From contig NZ_CP033073.1 of the NCBI RefSeq assembly GCF_003675325.1, positions 2,108,001-2,172,000 of the forward strand: DNA of 64,000 nucleotides, read 5' to 3'. Positions 8,866 to 27,933 of this stretch are shown piece by piece. The position numbers and the translations under genes were made by a program. Numbering within the stretch: position 1 is the first letter of the stretch; the number at the start of each line of letters is the position of its first letter. The notes under the pieces were generated by a model that worked only from the letters and a program-made list of their open reading frames with translations, was not told the DNA's origin and made no database searches. The stretch is from Streptomyces dangxiongensis (GTDB taxonomy: Bacteria; Actinomycetota; Actinomycetes; Streptomycetales; Streptomycetaceae).

Positions 8866-11580
8866 CTACCCCTCACTCTCCCCGCGTATCACCGCGAGCA
8901 CGCCGTCCAGTTCGTCGGGTTTCACGAGAACGTCACGCGCCTTGGAGCCCTCGCTCGGTCCCACGATGTTGCGGGACTCCATGAGGTCCATGAGCCGTCC
9001 GGCCTTGGCGAAGCCGACGCGCAGCTTGCGCTGCAGCATGGACGTCGACCCGAACTGGGTGGAGACGACCAGTTCGGCCGCCTGGCACAGCAGGTCGAGG
9101 TCGTCGCCGATGTCCTCGTCGATCTCCTTCTTCTGCTTGCTGCCGACGGTGACGTCGTCCCGGAAGACGGGCGCCATCTGGTCCTTGCAGTGCTGGACGA
9201 CGACCGCGACCTCCTCCTCGGTCACGAACGCGCCCTGCATACGGGTGGGCTTGTTCGCGCCCATCGGCAGGAACAGGCCGTCGCCCTTGCCGATCAGCTT
9301 CTCGGCGCCCGGCTGGTCGAGGATGACCCGGGAGTCGGCGAGCGAGGAGGTGGCGAAGGCCAGCCGGGAGGGCACGTTGGCCTTGATCAGACCGGTGACC
9401 ACGTCCACCGACGGGCGCTGGGTGGCGAGCACGAGGTGGATGCCGGCCGCGCGCGCGAGCTGGGTGATGCGCACGATCGCGTCCTCGACGTCCCGCGGGG
9501 CGACCATCATCAGGTCGGCCAGCTCGTCCACGATCACCAGCAGGTACGGGTACGGCTGCAGCTCCCGCTCGCTGCCCTCGGGCGGCTTGACCTTGCCCTC
9601 GCGCACCGCGCGGTTGAAGTCGTCGATGTGCCGGTATCCGTAGGCGGCCAGGTCGTCGTACCTGAGGTCCATCTCGCGGACGACCCACTGGAGCGCCTCG
9701 GCGGCCCGCTTGGGGTTCGTGATGATCGGCGTGATCAGGTGCGGGATGCCCTCGTAGGCGGTCAGTTCGACACGCTTGGGGTCCACGAGGATCATGCGGA
9801 CGTCCTCCGGGGTCGCCCGCATCATGACCGAGGTGATCAGGCAGTTGATGCAGGACGACTTGCCGGAGCCGGTCGCGCCGGCGACCAGCATGTGCGGCAT
9901 CTTCGCCAGCGAGTGCATGACGTACCCGCCCTCGACGTCCTTGCCGAAGGCGACCAGCATCGGGTCGTCGTCCTCGGCGGACTCCGCGAGACGCAGGACG
10001 TCACCGAGGTTGACCATCTCCCGGTCGGTGTTCGGGATCTCGATGCCGACCGCGGACTTGCCGGGGATCGGGCTGATGATCCGCACGTCGGGGCTGGCCA
10101 CCGCGTAGGCGATGTTCTTGGTGAGCGCGGTGATCCGCTCGACCTTCACGGCGGGGCCCAGCTCGACCTCGTACCGGGTGACCGTCGGGCCGCGGGTGAA
10201 GCCGGTCACGGCGGCGTCGACCTTGAACTCCGTGAACACCTGGGTGAGCGAGGCGACGACCGCGTCGTTGGCGGCGCTGCGCGCCTTGCCGGGACCGCCG
10301 CGCCGGAGCAGGTCCAGCGAGGGCAGCGCGTAGGTGATGTCACCGGCCAGCCGGAGCTGCTCCGCGCGCGCGGGCAGCTCCCGGGGCACCTCGGGGGCCT
10401 TCTTGGTCAGGTCCGGTACGGGCCCGGACGCGACCCGCTCCTGCTTCGGCCGGGGCGCCGGCGCGGGCACCTGGGCGGTGTCCTCGCGTTCGCCCGCGCC
10501 CACCCCCTGCGTGAGGTCGGCGACGAGCGGGGACGGCGGCATACCGTGCAGCACGGCACCGTCGAGCGCCGCCGCGGCGGCCGCGGCGACGTCCACGGCG
10601 TCCGGATGCCGCTGCGGATCGGGCTGGGGCACGGCGGAGCGCCTGGGGCGTCCGCGGCGCTGTGAGAAGGCCTCCTCCTCGGCCCTGCCGGGGTCGTACG
10701 CCCGGGGGGCGCGGGCGCGTCCGCGCGGACGCGCCGGCGGCGCCTGCCGCCACTGCTCGTCGTAGCGCTCGTCGTAGTCCGCAGCGTCCTCGGCGAACTC
10801 GTAGTCCGCGTGGTCGGAGTGGTCGGGCAGCAGCCCCAGGCTCACACCGAGCGCCCGCAGCCGCTGCGGGACCGCGTTGACCGGGGTGGCGGTCACCACC
10901 AGCAGGCCGAAGACCGTCAGCAGGACCAGCAGGGGTACGGCCAGCACCTCGGTCATGGTGTACGTCAGCGGGGTGGCCGCCGCCCAGCCGATGAGGCCGC
11001 CGGCGTCCCTTATGGCCTGCATGCCGGCGCTGCGCGCGGGCGCGCCGCAGGCGATGTGGACCTGGCCGAGCACACCGACGACGAGTGCCGACAGGCCGAT
11101 CACGATCCGGCCGTTGGCCTCCGGCTTCTCCGGATGCCGCACGAACCGTACGGCGATCACCGCGAGCAGTATCGGCACCAGCAGGTCGAGCCGGCCGAAG
11201 GCGCCGGTGACCAGCATCTCCACCAGGTCGCCCACGGGCCCCTTGAGGTCGGCCCAGGTGCCGGCCGCGACGATCAGGGCGATGCCGAACAGCAGCAGGG
11301 CGACGCCGTCCTTGCGGTGGGCCGGGTCGAGGTTCCTCGCGCCCTGCCCTATACCGCGGAAGACGGCGCCGACGGCGTGCGCGAGGCCCAGCCAGAGGGC
11401 GCGCACGAGCCGGTAGAGCCCCCCGGTGGCGCTGGGCGCCGGCCTGGGCGGCACGACTTTCCTGGCCGCCGGCCTCCTGGCGGGCGCCTTCCTGGCCGCG
11501 GCCTTCTTCACCGGAGCCTTCGCGGGAGCTGCGACCTTCTTCGCGGGCTGCTTCTTGGCTGCGGACGGACGTGAGGCCAT
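8866..11580 (-). CDS. ftsK: DNA translocase FtsK/SpoIIIE
   Basis: A 904-residue septal DNA pump that clears chromosomes from closing septa, important at sporulation in Streptomyces. The N-terminus is a basic Lys/Ala/Arg-rich tail (MASRPSAAKKQPAKK), followed by four or so membrane helices (residues about 75-250) and an acidic/Pro-rich linker. The motor contains Walker A GATGSGKSS near residue 567 and Walker B YLLVIVDELADLMM. The C-terminal gamma winged helix that reads polar KOPS/SRS sites is present (GSTSMLQRKLRVGFAKAGRLMD). The ATG at 11580 begins the conserved basic tail. The gene order osaB-ftsK-rodZ-rimO is the one I recall for Streptomyces. Confidence 0.96.
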   Translation of the reverse strand: MASRPSAAKKQPAKKVAAPAKAPVKKAAARKAPARRPAARKVVPPRPAPSATGGLYRLVRALWLGLAHAVGAVFRGIGQGARNLDPAHRKDGVALLLFGIALIVAAGTWADLKGPVGDLVEMLVTGAFGRLDLLVPILLAVIAVRFVRHPEKPEANGRIVIGLSALVVGVLGQVHIACGAPARSAGMQAIRDAGGLIGWAAATPLTYTMTEVLAVPLLVLLTVFGLLVVTATPVNAVPQRLRALGVSLGLLPDHSDHADYEFAEDAADYDERYDEQWRQAPPARPRGRARAPRAYDPGRAEEEAFSQRRGRPRRSAVPQPDPQRHPDAVDVAAAAAAALDGAVLHGMPPSPLVADLTQGVGAGEREDTAQVPAPAPRPKQERVASGPVPDLTKKAPEVPRELPARAEQLRLAGDITYALPSLDLLRRGGPGKARSAANDAVVASLTQVFTEFKVDAAVTGFTRGPTVTRYEVELGPAVKVERITALTKNIAYAVASPDVRIISPIPGKSAVGIEIPNTDREMVNLGDVLRLAESAEDDDPMLVAFGKDVEGGYVMHSLAKMPHMLVAGATGSGKSSCINCLITSVMMRATPEDVRMILVDPKRVELTAYEGIPHLITPIITNPKRAAEALQWVVREMDLRYDDLAAYGYRHIDDFNRAVREGKVKPPEGSERELQPYPYLLVIVDELADLMMVAPRDVEDAIVRITQLARAAGIHLVLATQRPSVDVVTGLIKANVPSRLAFATSSLADSRVILDQPGAEKLIGKGDGLFLPMGANKPTRMQGAFVTEEEVAVVVQHCKDQMAPVFRDDVTVGSKQKKEIDEDIGDDLDLLCQAAELVVSTQFGSTSMLQRKLRVGFAKAGRLMDLMESRNIVGPSEGSKARDVLVKPDELDGVLAVIRGESEG

Positions 11581-11704
11581 GGGTGTGAGGTTACCGGGGG
11601 AGACGACGGTGGACACGTGTGCCCACAGCTTCACCCGTTCGTGTCGTGCCTGTGGAGGACGGGAACTGACGCCCGCTCATCGGCAAGTCGGGGCCCGGCG
11701 CGCG

Positions 11705-12385
11705 TCAGTTCTGGGACGGCAGGGAGGCGCCGCCGCCCGTACCGGGCTCCAGTGCGTCGAGCGCGCGGCGCAACCCGGTGAGCTTGCGCTCCAGATGGGC
11801 CGCCGTGGCGACGGCCGCCGCGTCCGCGGAGTCGTCGTCCAGCTGCTTGGACAGCGCCTCGGCCTGCTCCTCGACGGCCGCGAGCCGCGCCGACAGCTCG
11901 GCGAGCAGCCCCGCCGGCTCCCGGCCGGCGACCGCGCCCTTGCCGCCGCCGCCCTCCAACTGGAGCCGCAGCAGCGCCGCCTGCTCGCGAAGCTGGCAGT
12001 TCTTCATGTACAGCTCGACGAAGACCGAGACCTTCGCGCGCAGCACCCACGGGTCGAACGGCTTGGAGATGTAGTCCACCGCGCCCGCCGCGTAGCCCCG
12101 GAAGGTGTGGTGCGGGCCGTGGTTGATCGCCGTCAGGAAGATGATCGGGATGTCACGGGTCCGCTCGCGCCGCTTGATGTGCGCCGCCGTCTCGAACCCG
12201 TCCATGCCCGGCATCTGGACATCCAGCAGAATGACCGCGAAATCGTCCGTGAGCAGCGCTTTGAGCGCTTCCTCCCCGCTCGATGCCCGCACCAGCGTCT
12301 GATCGAGCGCAGAGAGGATGGCCTCCAGCGCCAGCAGATTCTCCGGCCGGTCATCGACCAGGAGGATCTTGGCCTTCTGCACCAT
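11705..12385 (-). CDS. osaB: Response regulator OsaB
   Basis: A 226-residue CheY-like receiver with no DNA-binding domain. The acidic pocket is in LLVDDRPEN, the phosphoacceptor Asp is in ILLDVQMPGMDGFET (about residue 52), and the conserved Lys is in YISKPFDPW. The C-terminal 90 residues form a charged helical region (LLAELSARLAAVEEQAEALSKQL) likely to be a coiled coil. Adjacency to the giant hybrid kinase and to osaC identifies it as the orphan regulator OsaB, needed for osmoadaptation and development in S. coelicolor. The ATG at 12385 has GAGGAGGGCGG upstream. The output mechanism is unknown from sequence, since there is no HTH. Confidence 0.9.
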   Translation of the reverse strand: MVQKAKILLVDDRPENLLALEAILSALDQTLVRASSGEEALKALLTDDFAVILLDVQMPGMDGFETAAHIKRRERTRDIPIIFLTAINHGPHHTFRGYAAGAVDYISKPFDPWVLRAKVSVFVELYMKNCQLREQAALLRLQLEGGGGKGAVAGREPAGLLAELSARLAAVEEQAEALSKQLDDDSADAAAVATAAHLERKLTGLRRALDALEPGTGGGASLPSQN

Positions 12386-12697
12386 GGCCCGCCCTCCTCG
12401 CCCCGGCGGTACGCCGGGCGCCGCCCCAGGGGACGACTCCCTTTCGCCGCCCGTCCTTGTGCCGGTCATCGTAGCCGCACCCCGCCTGTCGCCACACCCT
12501 GTCACCGTGATGTCACTGTGCTCGTAGAGGAAACGCGGCGGGGCCCCGGAAGGTTCCCGGAATCCCGCATTCCCGCGTGTTCCCCGCCTTTATGATGCAA
12601 CAACCTCCGGCACCCATCCGACCTTCGCGCGAGTTCACGCCACCCCCGGCCGCACCGCCGGCCGCACCGCGCCCCGCCGTACCACCGCCCGCCGCAC
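12386..12697. other. osaA-osaB intergenic region
   Basis: These 312 bp between the osaA stop and the osaB start (both minus strand) hold no credible gene. Short GGCCGCACCGCC-type repeats occur near 12655-12690. A minus-strand promoter for osaB is expected here, and CATAAAG at about 12590 is a weak -10-like candidate. Confidence 0.4.
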
Positions 12698-18151
<5,454 letters not shown>

Positions 18152-18566
18152 TGTGTCCCTCCCGGAGGGGTAGACCGTCACTGCTGTGGTCGGCCGCTTC
18201 CGCCCGGCGTGCCGTCATCGGCGTACCGGGCACGTCGGCGTACCGGTTGCTGCTGTGTTCCTGCCAGTTCCGCCCAGACGGAATCCGGCCTCACCAGGGG
18301 CTGCTGCCCGCCCCGCACGGAACGCACGCAACCCGACCCGACCTCCGTCGAAGCCTGCCCAGTGTTTCACCCCGGCCGAACCAGGCCATAACAGTTCGGC
18401 AGCTTCGCACATCGTCCGCACACCGTGGGGGGTGAACACCGGCGACCGGCATCCGCTCGGACCGCGAAGGTAAGTAACCTTGCAAGCGGCTGTCCAGCCG
18501 CACCGGTCCGACCGGCCTGGGCGGTGGCACGAGCACGAGCGGGCATCGGAGGGGCGGCCGCAGACC
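18152..18566. other. Divergent osaA/osaC promoter region
   Basis: This 415-bp gap between divergent osaA and osaC carries no credible gene. Promoters for both must lie here. I could not identify a convincing SigB-type or vegetative promoter by eye; GTAAGTAACCT near 18471 is the only -10-like stretch noted on the plus strand. Confidence 0.4.
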
Positions 18567-21323
18567 ATGACCACCGGACTGATCGCCGGGGGACAACCCC
18601 CGGAGCCACAGCCGACGGGCGAGGGGATGCCGCAGCAGCGGCGCGAGCCGGCCGGCCCCGCAGCCCTGCCCGACGACCGGCCGAGGAGTTCTGTGATCAC
18701 CGCGCGTGCGGCTGCCAGTTTCGAGCCCGTCGGACGATCGGTCGCCACCGCCCGGTCCTTCGTCCGCGACACCCTCCAGGGCTGGGGGTTCGCCGACATC
18801 GTCGACGACGCCGTCGTCCTGACCAGCGAACTGGTGACCAACGCGGTCGTCCACGCGGGCACGCACGCGGAGGTGCTCTGCCTGCGCACCGAGGACGGCG
18901 TGCGCGTCGAGGTCTCCGACCGCTACCCGGAGCGCGAGGTCCCCCTCCAGAACAGCGCCGCCGTCACGGGCAACCCCGACCGCGAGGGCGGCCGCGGCCT
19001 CCAGCTGTGCGCGGCCCTGGCCACCCGCTGGGGCGTGGACTACACCCCCACCCACAAGAACGTCTGGTTCCAGCTCAACCTGCCCGCACGCATGGTGGGC
19101 ACCCGCGCCGCCGGCCCCGCCCTGCCCGCCGACCTGCTCCCGCTGGCCGACGGGCGGGTCCGCGTCGCGGTCCTCCAGGTCGACCGCAAGGGCAGCATCA
19201 GCGCCTGGAACGAGGACGCCGAGGAACTGTTCGGCTTCCCCGCGGCCGAGGTCGTCGGCAAGCCCCTCACCGAGCTGGCGGCCTGGCCGCACACCCCGGG
19301 CACCGGCACCGGCATCGCCGAGGCCTTCCAGCTCTCCCGCTGGGAGGGCACCTACGGCATCCGCGGCGCCGACGGCCGCGTGGCCCAGGTGTACGCCTCC
19401 CATCTGCGGGTGCGCGACACCGGCGGCGAGCCGTCCACCGTCTGCCTGCTGGTCCGCGACCACGAACGCGCCGTCCTCCAGACGCCGTCCCGCGTCCCCG
19501 CCACCGATCAGGCCCCGTCCGGCGACGGCCAGAACACCGATCCCTTCGAGGTGTTCATCGGCTCCCCCGCCCCGGACGACCTCGACGGCCTGCTCCAGCG
19601 CACGGTGGAGCGCGCCCGGGACATGCTCGACGGCGATTCCGCGTTCCTGCTGCTCGCCACCGACGACGAGACGGAGCTGGAGGTCCGCGCCTCCACCGGC
19701 CTGCCCTCCGCCCGCCAGCGCTTCGCGCGGGTGCCCGTCGACGCGGGCCCGGGCCGTTACGGCTCCGCGCGCATGCCCGCCGTCCACGACGACCTCGTCG
19801 CCGTCCCCGGCGCCGTCCCGCTGCTCGCCGGCACCGGCATGCGCTCGGTCATCACCGTCCCGCTGAAGGTCGAGGGCCGCCTGACCGGCTCCCTCGGCGT
19901 CGCGGCGGAGGCGCCCGGCCGCTACACCAACGAGGAGGCGCTACGCCTCCAGTTCGCCGCCGACCGCATCGCCCTGGCCGTCGAGTCGGCCCGCCTCGGC
20001 GAGCTGGAACGGCTGCGCCGCGGCTCCCTGAGCTTCCTGGTCGAGGCCTCCGACCTGCTCGCCGGCACCCTGGACCGGGACCAGACGCTGGCCCTGATGG
20101 CACAGATGACCGTCCCCACCCTCGCCACCTGGTGCGCGGTGTACACCATCGCCGACCAGGCCTCCGAGCCGTACCTGTCGTACGTCCTGCACGAGGACGA
20201 GGAACTCATCGACGGCATCAAGTCGCTGTTGTCGAAGGTCTCCCCGCCGGATCCCGTGCCCACGCCCGGCGCACGCGTCTGGACGACCCCGGGCGAGGTC
20301 GCCCACCAGGCGGCACTGCGCAGCTCCATGCGCAGCCTGGGGCTGGCCGGCGGCGCCACGCACCGGTTCCCCTCCGGTATCGGCCCGACGCTCGCGACGG
20401 CCTCCGCCGTCGGCGGGGAGACGGTCGTGCTGCCGCTCGTCGCCCGCAACCGCGTCATCGGCATGCTGACCCTCGGCAAGCCCACCGACGAGCACTTCCG
20501 CCAGGAGATCCTGGAGCTGGCCGAGGACCTCAGCCGCCGGGCCGCCCTCGCCCTGGACAACGCCCGCCTGTACTCGGAGCGCACGGCCATCAGCCAGGCA
20601 CTCCAGCGCAGCCTGCTCCCGCCCGGCCTGCCGCACATCGACAACGTCGAGGTGGAGGTCATCTACCGCGCGGCAGGCGAGGGCAACGAGGTGGGTGGCG
20701 ACTTCTACGACCTCTTCCCCATCGGCAACGGCGCGTACGGCTTCGCCATCGGCGACGTCTGCGGTACGGGCCCGAACGCGGCGGCGGTCACCGGCCTGGC
20801 CCGGCACGCCCTGCGCCTGCTGGCCCGCGAGGGCCTGTCGGGGCCGGCGGTCCTGGAGCGCCTGAACTCCGCGATCCTCGACGAGGGCGACCGCAGCCGC
20901 TTCCTGACCCTCCTCTACGGCGAGCTGCGCCCGCAGCAGGACGGCAGCGCCGAGCTGAAGGTGGTCTGCGCCGGCCACCCGCTGCCCCTGCGGCTGCGCC
21001 AGGACGGCACGGTCGTGGCGGCGGCCGAACCGCAGCCACTGCTGGGCGTCATAGAGGATCTGGAGCTGTACGAGGAGACGGTCACCCTTGATCCCGGTGA
21101 CGTGCTGCTCTGCGTCACGGACGGCGTCACCGAACGCCGGGAGGGCACGCGCATGCTGGGCGACGACGGCCTCGCCGACGTCCTGACGACGTGCACGGGC
21201 CTGACGGCCGGGGCGGTCGCGGCACGCATCATGCGCGCGGTGGAACGCTTCGCCTCGGACGCCCCTTCGGACGACATGGCGATTCTGACGATGCGGGTCC
21301 CGGAAATCCCCCAGGAGGCATGA
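18567..21323 (+). CDS. osaC: Multidomain anti-sigma/PP2C regulator OsaC
   Basis: A 918-residue cytoplasmic regulator. The order is an RsbW-like HATPase domain (SELVTNAVVHA ... GGRGLQLCAALATRWG, residues about 40-175), a PAS domain (about 195-290, ISAWNEDAEELFGFPAAEVVGK), two GAF-like domains (about 330-690), and a SpoIIE/RsbU-type PP2C phosphatase beginning ERTAISQALQRSLLPPGLP with metal-site Asp in GGDFYDLF (about residue 708) and a later DGVTE. In S. coelicolor OsaC modulates sigma factor SigB to shut down the osmotic response. Kinase and phosphatase modules in one chain allow opposite actions on an anti-sigma pathway. The ATG at 18567 is preceded by GGAGGGG somewhat far upstream; upstream in-frame codons look non-coding. 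A strong terminator follows immediately. Confidence 0.93.
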   Translation: MTTGLIAGGQPPEPQPTGEGMPQQRREPAGPAALPDDRPRSSVITARAAASFEPVGRSVATARSFVRDTLQGWGFADIVDDAVVLTSELVTNAVVHAGTHAEVLCLRTEDGVRVEVSDRYPEREVPLQNSAAVTGNPDREGGRGLQLCAALATRWGVDYTPTHKNVWFQLNLPARMVGTRAAGPALPADLLPLADGRVRVAVLQVDRKGSISAWNEDAEELFGFPAAEVVGKPLTELAAWPHTPGTGTGIAEAFQLSRWEGTYGIRGADGRVAQVYASHLRVRDTGGEPSTVCLLVRDHERAVLQTPSRVPATDQAPSGDGQNTDPFEVFIGSPAPDDLDGLLQRTVERARDMLDGDSAFLLLATDDETELEVRASTGLPSARQRFARVPVDAGPGRYGSARMPAVHDDLVAVPGAVPLLAGTGMRSVITVPLKVEGRLTGSLGVAAEAPGRYTNEEALRLQFAADRIALAVESARLGELERLRRGSLSFLVEASDLLAGTLDRDQTLALMAQMTVPTLATWCAVYTIADQASEPYLSYVLHEDEELIDGIKSLLSKVSPPDPVPTPGARVWTTPGEVAHQAALRSSMRSLGLAGGATHRFPSGIGPTLATASAVGGETVVLPLVARNRVIGMLTLGKPTDEHFRQEILELAEDLSRRAALALDNARLYSERTAISQALQRSLLPPGLPHIDNVEVEVIYRAAGEGNEVGGDFYDLFPIGNGAYGFAIGDVCGTGPNAAAVTGLARHALRLLAREGLSGPAVLERLNSAILDEGDRSRFLTLLYGELRPQQDGSAELKVVCAGHPLPLRLRQDGTVVAAAEPQPLLGVIEDLELYEETVTLDPGDVLLCVTDGVTERREGTRMLGDDGLADVLTTCTGLTAGAVAARIMRAVERFASDAPSDDMAILTMRVPEIPQEA

Positions 21324-21324
21324 G

Positions 21325-21355
21325 AAAGGCCCCACCCGGAAGGGTGGGGCCTTTT
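21325..21355 (+). terminator. Intrinsic terminator of osaC
   Basis: A perfect 13-bp stem (AAAGGCCCCACCC, loop GGAA, and its complement) is followed by TTTT, starting two bases after the osaC stop. The A-rich/T-rich flanks make it bidirectional, so it can also stop transcription from the minus-strand tRNA. Confidence 0.92.
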
Positions 21356-21361
21356 CAGTGG

Positions 21362-21434
21362 AGCCCCCAAACGGAATCGAACCGTTGACCTTCTCCTTAC
21401 CATGGAGACGCTCTACCGACTGAGCTATAGGGGC
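21362..21434 (-). tRNA. tRNA-Thr (anticodon GGT)
   Basis: On the minus strand a full cloverleaf can be drawn: acceptor GCCCCTA paired with TGGGGGC, D arm GCTC...GAGC, anticodon stem TCTCC/GGAGA with loop ATGGTAA (anticodon GGT, reads ACC/ACU), and T arm AACGG-TTCGATT-CCGTT. CCA is not encoded, as is common in Streptomyces. It lies between osaC and the DegT-like gene. Confidence 0.96.
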
Positions 21435-21518
21435 CGGTCGCTTTCGAGGTTTCCCTCGCGGCGACGAAGAAACTGTACCCCGGAGAGGCCCGAGTTCCCA
21501 AATGCGTTCGGTGCCTGT

Positions 21519-22196
21519 TCAGAAGGCGGGCTGGAGCAGTCCGCCGAGGGCGTTGCAGGCGGAGACGATCCGCTGCATCTCGCGCTTCGTCAGCGAGCCG
21601 TCCACCGGCAGCGCGAGCGTCTCGTCGGCGGCCAGCTCGGTCGCGGGCAGCGACACGTACCGGCGGAACTCCGGCAGCCGGTGCACGGGCGTCTTCACCG
21701 GTACCCGGCAGTCGACTCCCTTGCCCCGCAGGGCGCGTGCGAAGGCGTCCCGGTCCGGCCGCCCGTTGCCCGGCACGCGTACGACGTACTGCTGGTAGGT
21801 GTGCCCGTCCCCGCCGTCCGGTGTCCGTACGCCCTTCAGCCTGGCGTCGAGATAGCCGGCCCGCTCCCTGCGCCGCGCCGTCTCGTCGTACGGCGCCTCG
21901 GACTCCGCGTGTTCGAGCACGAGCAGCCCGTGCCGCTGACCGAGAGCGTGCAACCGCCTCAGGTCGGCACGCCGTCCGAAGCGGTGGACGGCAACGACGG
22001 CCGCGGTCCGGGGGGTTATGGCCGCGTCGACGGCATCCGGGGCGACGCAGTAGGTCACCGGGTCTATGTCGGCGAACACCGGGAGCGCGCCGGACAGGAT
22101 CACGGCCTCAGCCACCTCGGCGTTCCCGAAGGCCGACACCACGACCTCGTCACCGGCTCCGACGCCGGCGGCCCTGAGCAGTGCAGCAGTTCCCAT
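21519..22196 (-). CDS. Shortened DegT/DnrJ/EryC1-like aminotransferase-fold protein
   Basis: A 225-residue protein. The N-terminal half matches sugar aminotransferases of the DegT family (MGTAALLRAAGVGAGDEVVVSAFGN, PVFADIDPVTYCVAP, ITPRTAAVVAVHRFG, HGLLVLEHAES). The usual PLP-lysine segment of about 100 or more residues in the middle is missing: sequence jumps from the Asp/Glu-Ala region to the C-terminal domain (GHTYQQYVVRVPG ... LPEFRRYVSLPATE). Full members run near 370 residues. PLP-dependent catalysis is therefore unlikely, and a binding or structural role is inference. The ATG at 22196 is the first plausible start. It lies just downstream of 5S rRNA and reads in the same direction. Confidence 0.75.
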   Translation of the reverse strand: MGTAALLRAAGVGAGDEVVVSAFGNAEVAEAVILSGALPVFADIDPVTYCVAPDAVDAAITPRTAAVVAVHRFGRRADLRRLHALGQRHGLLVLEHAESEAPYDETARRRERAGYLDARLKGVRTPDGGDGHTYQQYVVRVPGNGRPDRDAFARALRGKGVDCRVPVKTPVHRLPEFRRYVSLPATELAADETLALPVDGSLTKREMQRIVSACNALGGLLQPAF

Positions 22197-22242
22197 GTGC
22201 TGGATGCTGGGCGGGCAACGTGAACGACACGTTAAGCACAAC

Positions 22243-22286
22243 AAAAAAAGGCCGGACCCTGAACCGAAGTTCAGGATCCGACCTTT
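22243..22286 (-). terminator. rrn operon terminator
   Basis: Downstream of 5S on the minus strand, a long hairpin (AAGGTCGGATCCTGAAC, loop TTCG, and its near-complement) is followed by a run of seven T. It is a classic intrinsic terminator for the rRNA operon. Confidence 0.92.
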
Positions 22287-22296
22287 CTGAAAGATT

Positions 22297-22415
22297 GTTC
22301 GGCGGCGTCCTACTCTCCCACAGGGTCCCCCCTGCAGTACCATCGGCGCTGTAAGGCTTAGCTTCCGGGTTCGATATGTAACCGGGCGTTTCCCTCACGC
22401 TATGACCACCGAAAC
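22297..22415 (-). rRNA. rrf: 5S ribosomal RNA
   Basis: 119 nt on the minus strand, from GTTTCGGTGGTCATAGCG to GGACGCCGCCGAAC, matching actinobacterial 5S. The two ends pair to form helix I. It is followed by the U-tract terminator and lies 86 bp after 23S. Confidence 0.96.
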
Positions 22416-22479
22416 ACTATGAAACACTTCAACCGAAACACCCGTAACCCGGGTGACGTGGTCGTGGTTTCAGAACCAA

Positions 22480-22498
22480 CACAGTGAACGCGAGCATC
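22480..22498 (-). other. 23S 3'-flank processing-stem arm
   Basis: GATGCTCGCGTTCACTGTG (minus strand) is the perfect 19-base complement of the segment just 5' of 23S at 25624-25642. Together they form the precursor stem that RNase III-type enzymes cut to release 23S. Confidence 0.85.
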
Positions 22499-22501
22499 AA
22501 T

Positions 22502-27444
<4,943 letters not shown>

Positions 27445-27686
27445 ATGTTTTCCCGTAATCGGGATGACACCACGAGAGCGGTGCGAGAGGAGGAATGATC
27501 CTCTCGCACACAGCGTCCTCGCTGTGTTATTTCAAAGGAACCTCGCCCCCTCGTAACCGAGAGGAACGGGGTATCAACATATCTGGCGTTGACTTTTGGC
27601 ACGCTGTTGAGTTCTCAAGGAACGGTCGCTTCCTTTGTACTCACCCTCTCGGGCTTTCCTCCGGGCGCTTCCCTTCGGTCTTGCGT
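27445..27686 (-). promoter_or_regulatory. rrn leader with 16S processing arm
   Basis: This transcribed leader upstream of 16S contains the 16S processing-stem arm at 27587-27602 (GTGCCAAAAGTCAACG on the minus strand), which pairs with 25821-25837 with one mismatch or bulge. It also contains a TTGAGAACT box at 27610-27618 that recurs in the 16S-23S spacer, and two local hairpins near 27475-27530. Confidence 0.75.
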
Positions 27687-27784
27687 TTCCGACTCTATCA
27701 GATCTTTTCTCGACCCGATTTCCTCGGTGCTTTCCAGGTTCCCGCTTGCGCGTTTCCCTTTCCGGCGGTTCCGACTTTATCAGA
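27687..27784 (-). promoter_or_regulatory. Tandem rrn promoter boxes
   Basis: The minus strand carries the element TCTGATARAGTCGGAA twice, 82 bp apart: TAAAGT at 27774-27779 and TAGAGT at 27692-27697 as the -10 hexamers. Their duplication and near identity upstream of the leader match the multiple-promoter organisation of Streptomyces rrn operons. The -35 hexamers are weak, so factor dependence is possible. Confidence 0.7.
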
Positions 27785-27874
27785 AGTTCTGAGCCGGTTT
27801 TCCCACCCGCTCCGGGGAGCGTGTCCGGCACAGAAGTGCCGGGCTTCCCGGTTGGGCGGAGCCGTAAACGTACT

Positions 27875-27914
27875 GGAGCGGGGCGCCTCGATGCAAATCG
27901 AGGCGCCCCGCTCC
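27875..27914 (-). terminator. Hairpin after rnj
   Basis: A perfect 18-bp stem (GGAGCGGGGCGCCTCGAT and its complement) with a 4-base loop lies 20 bp past the RNase J stop on the minus strand. No U-tract follows. It insulates the rrn promoters from readthrough. Confidence 0.85.
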
Positions 27915-27933
27915 GGACGTACACCGACGAGGG

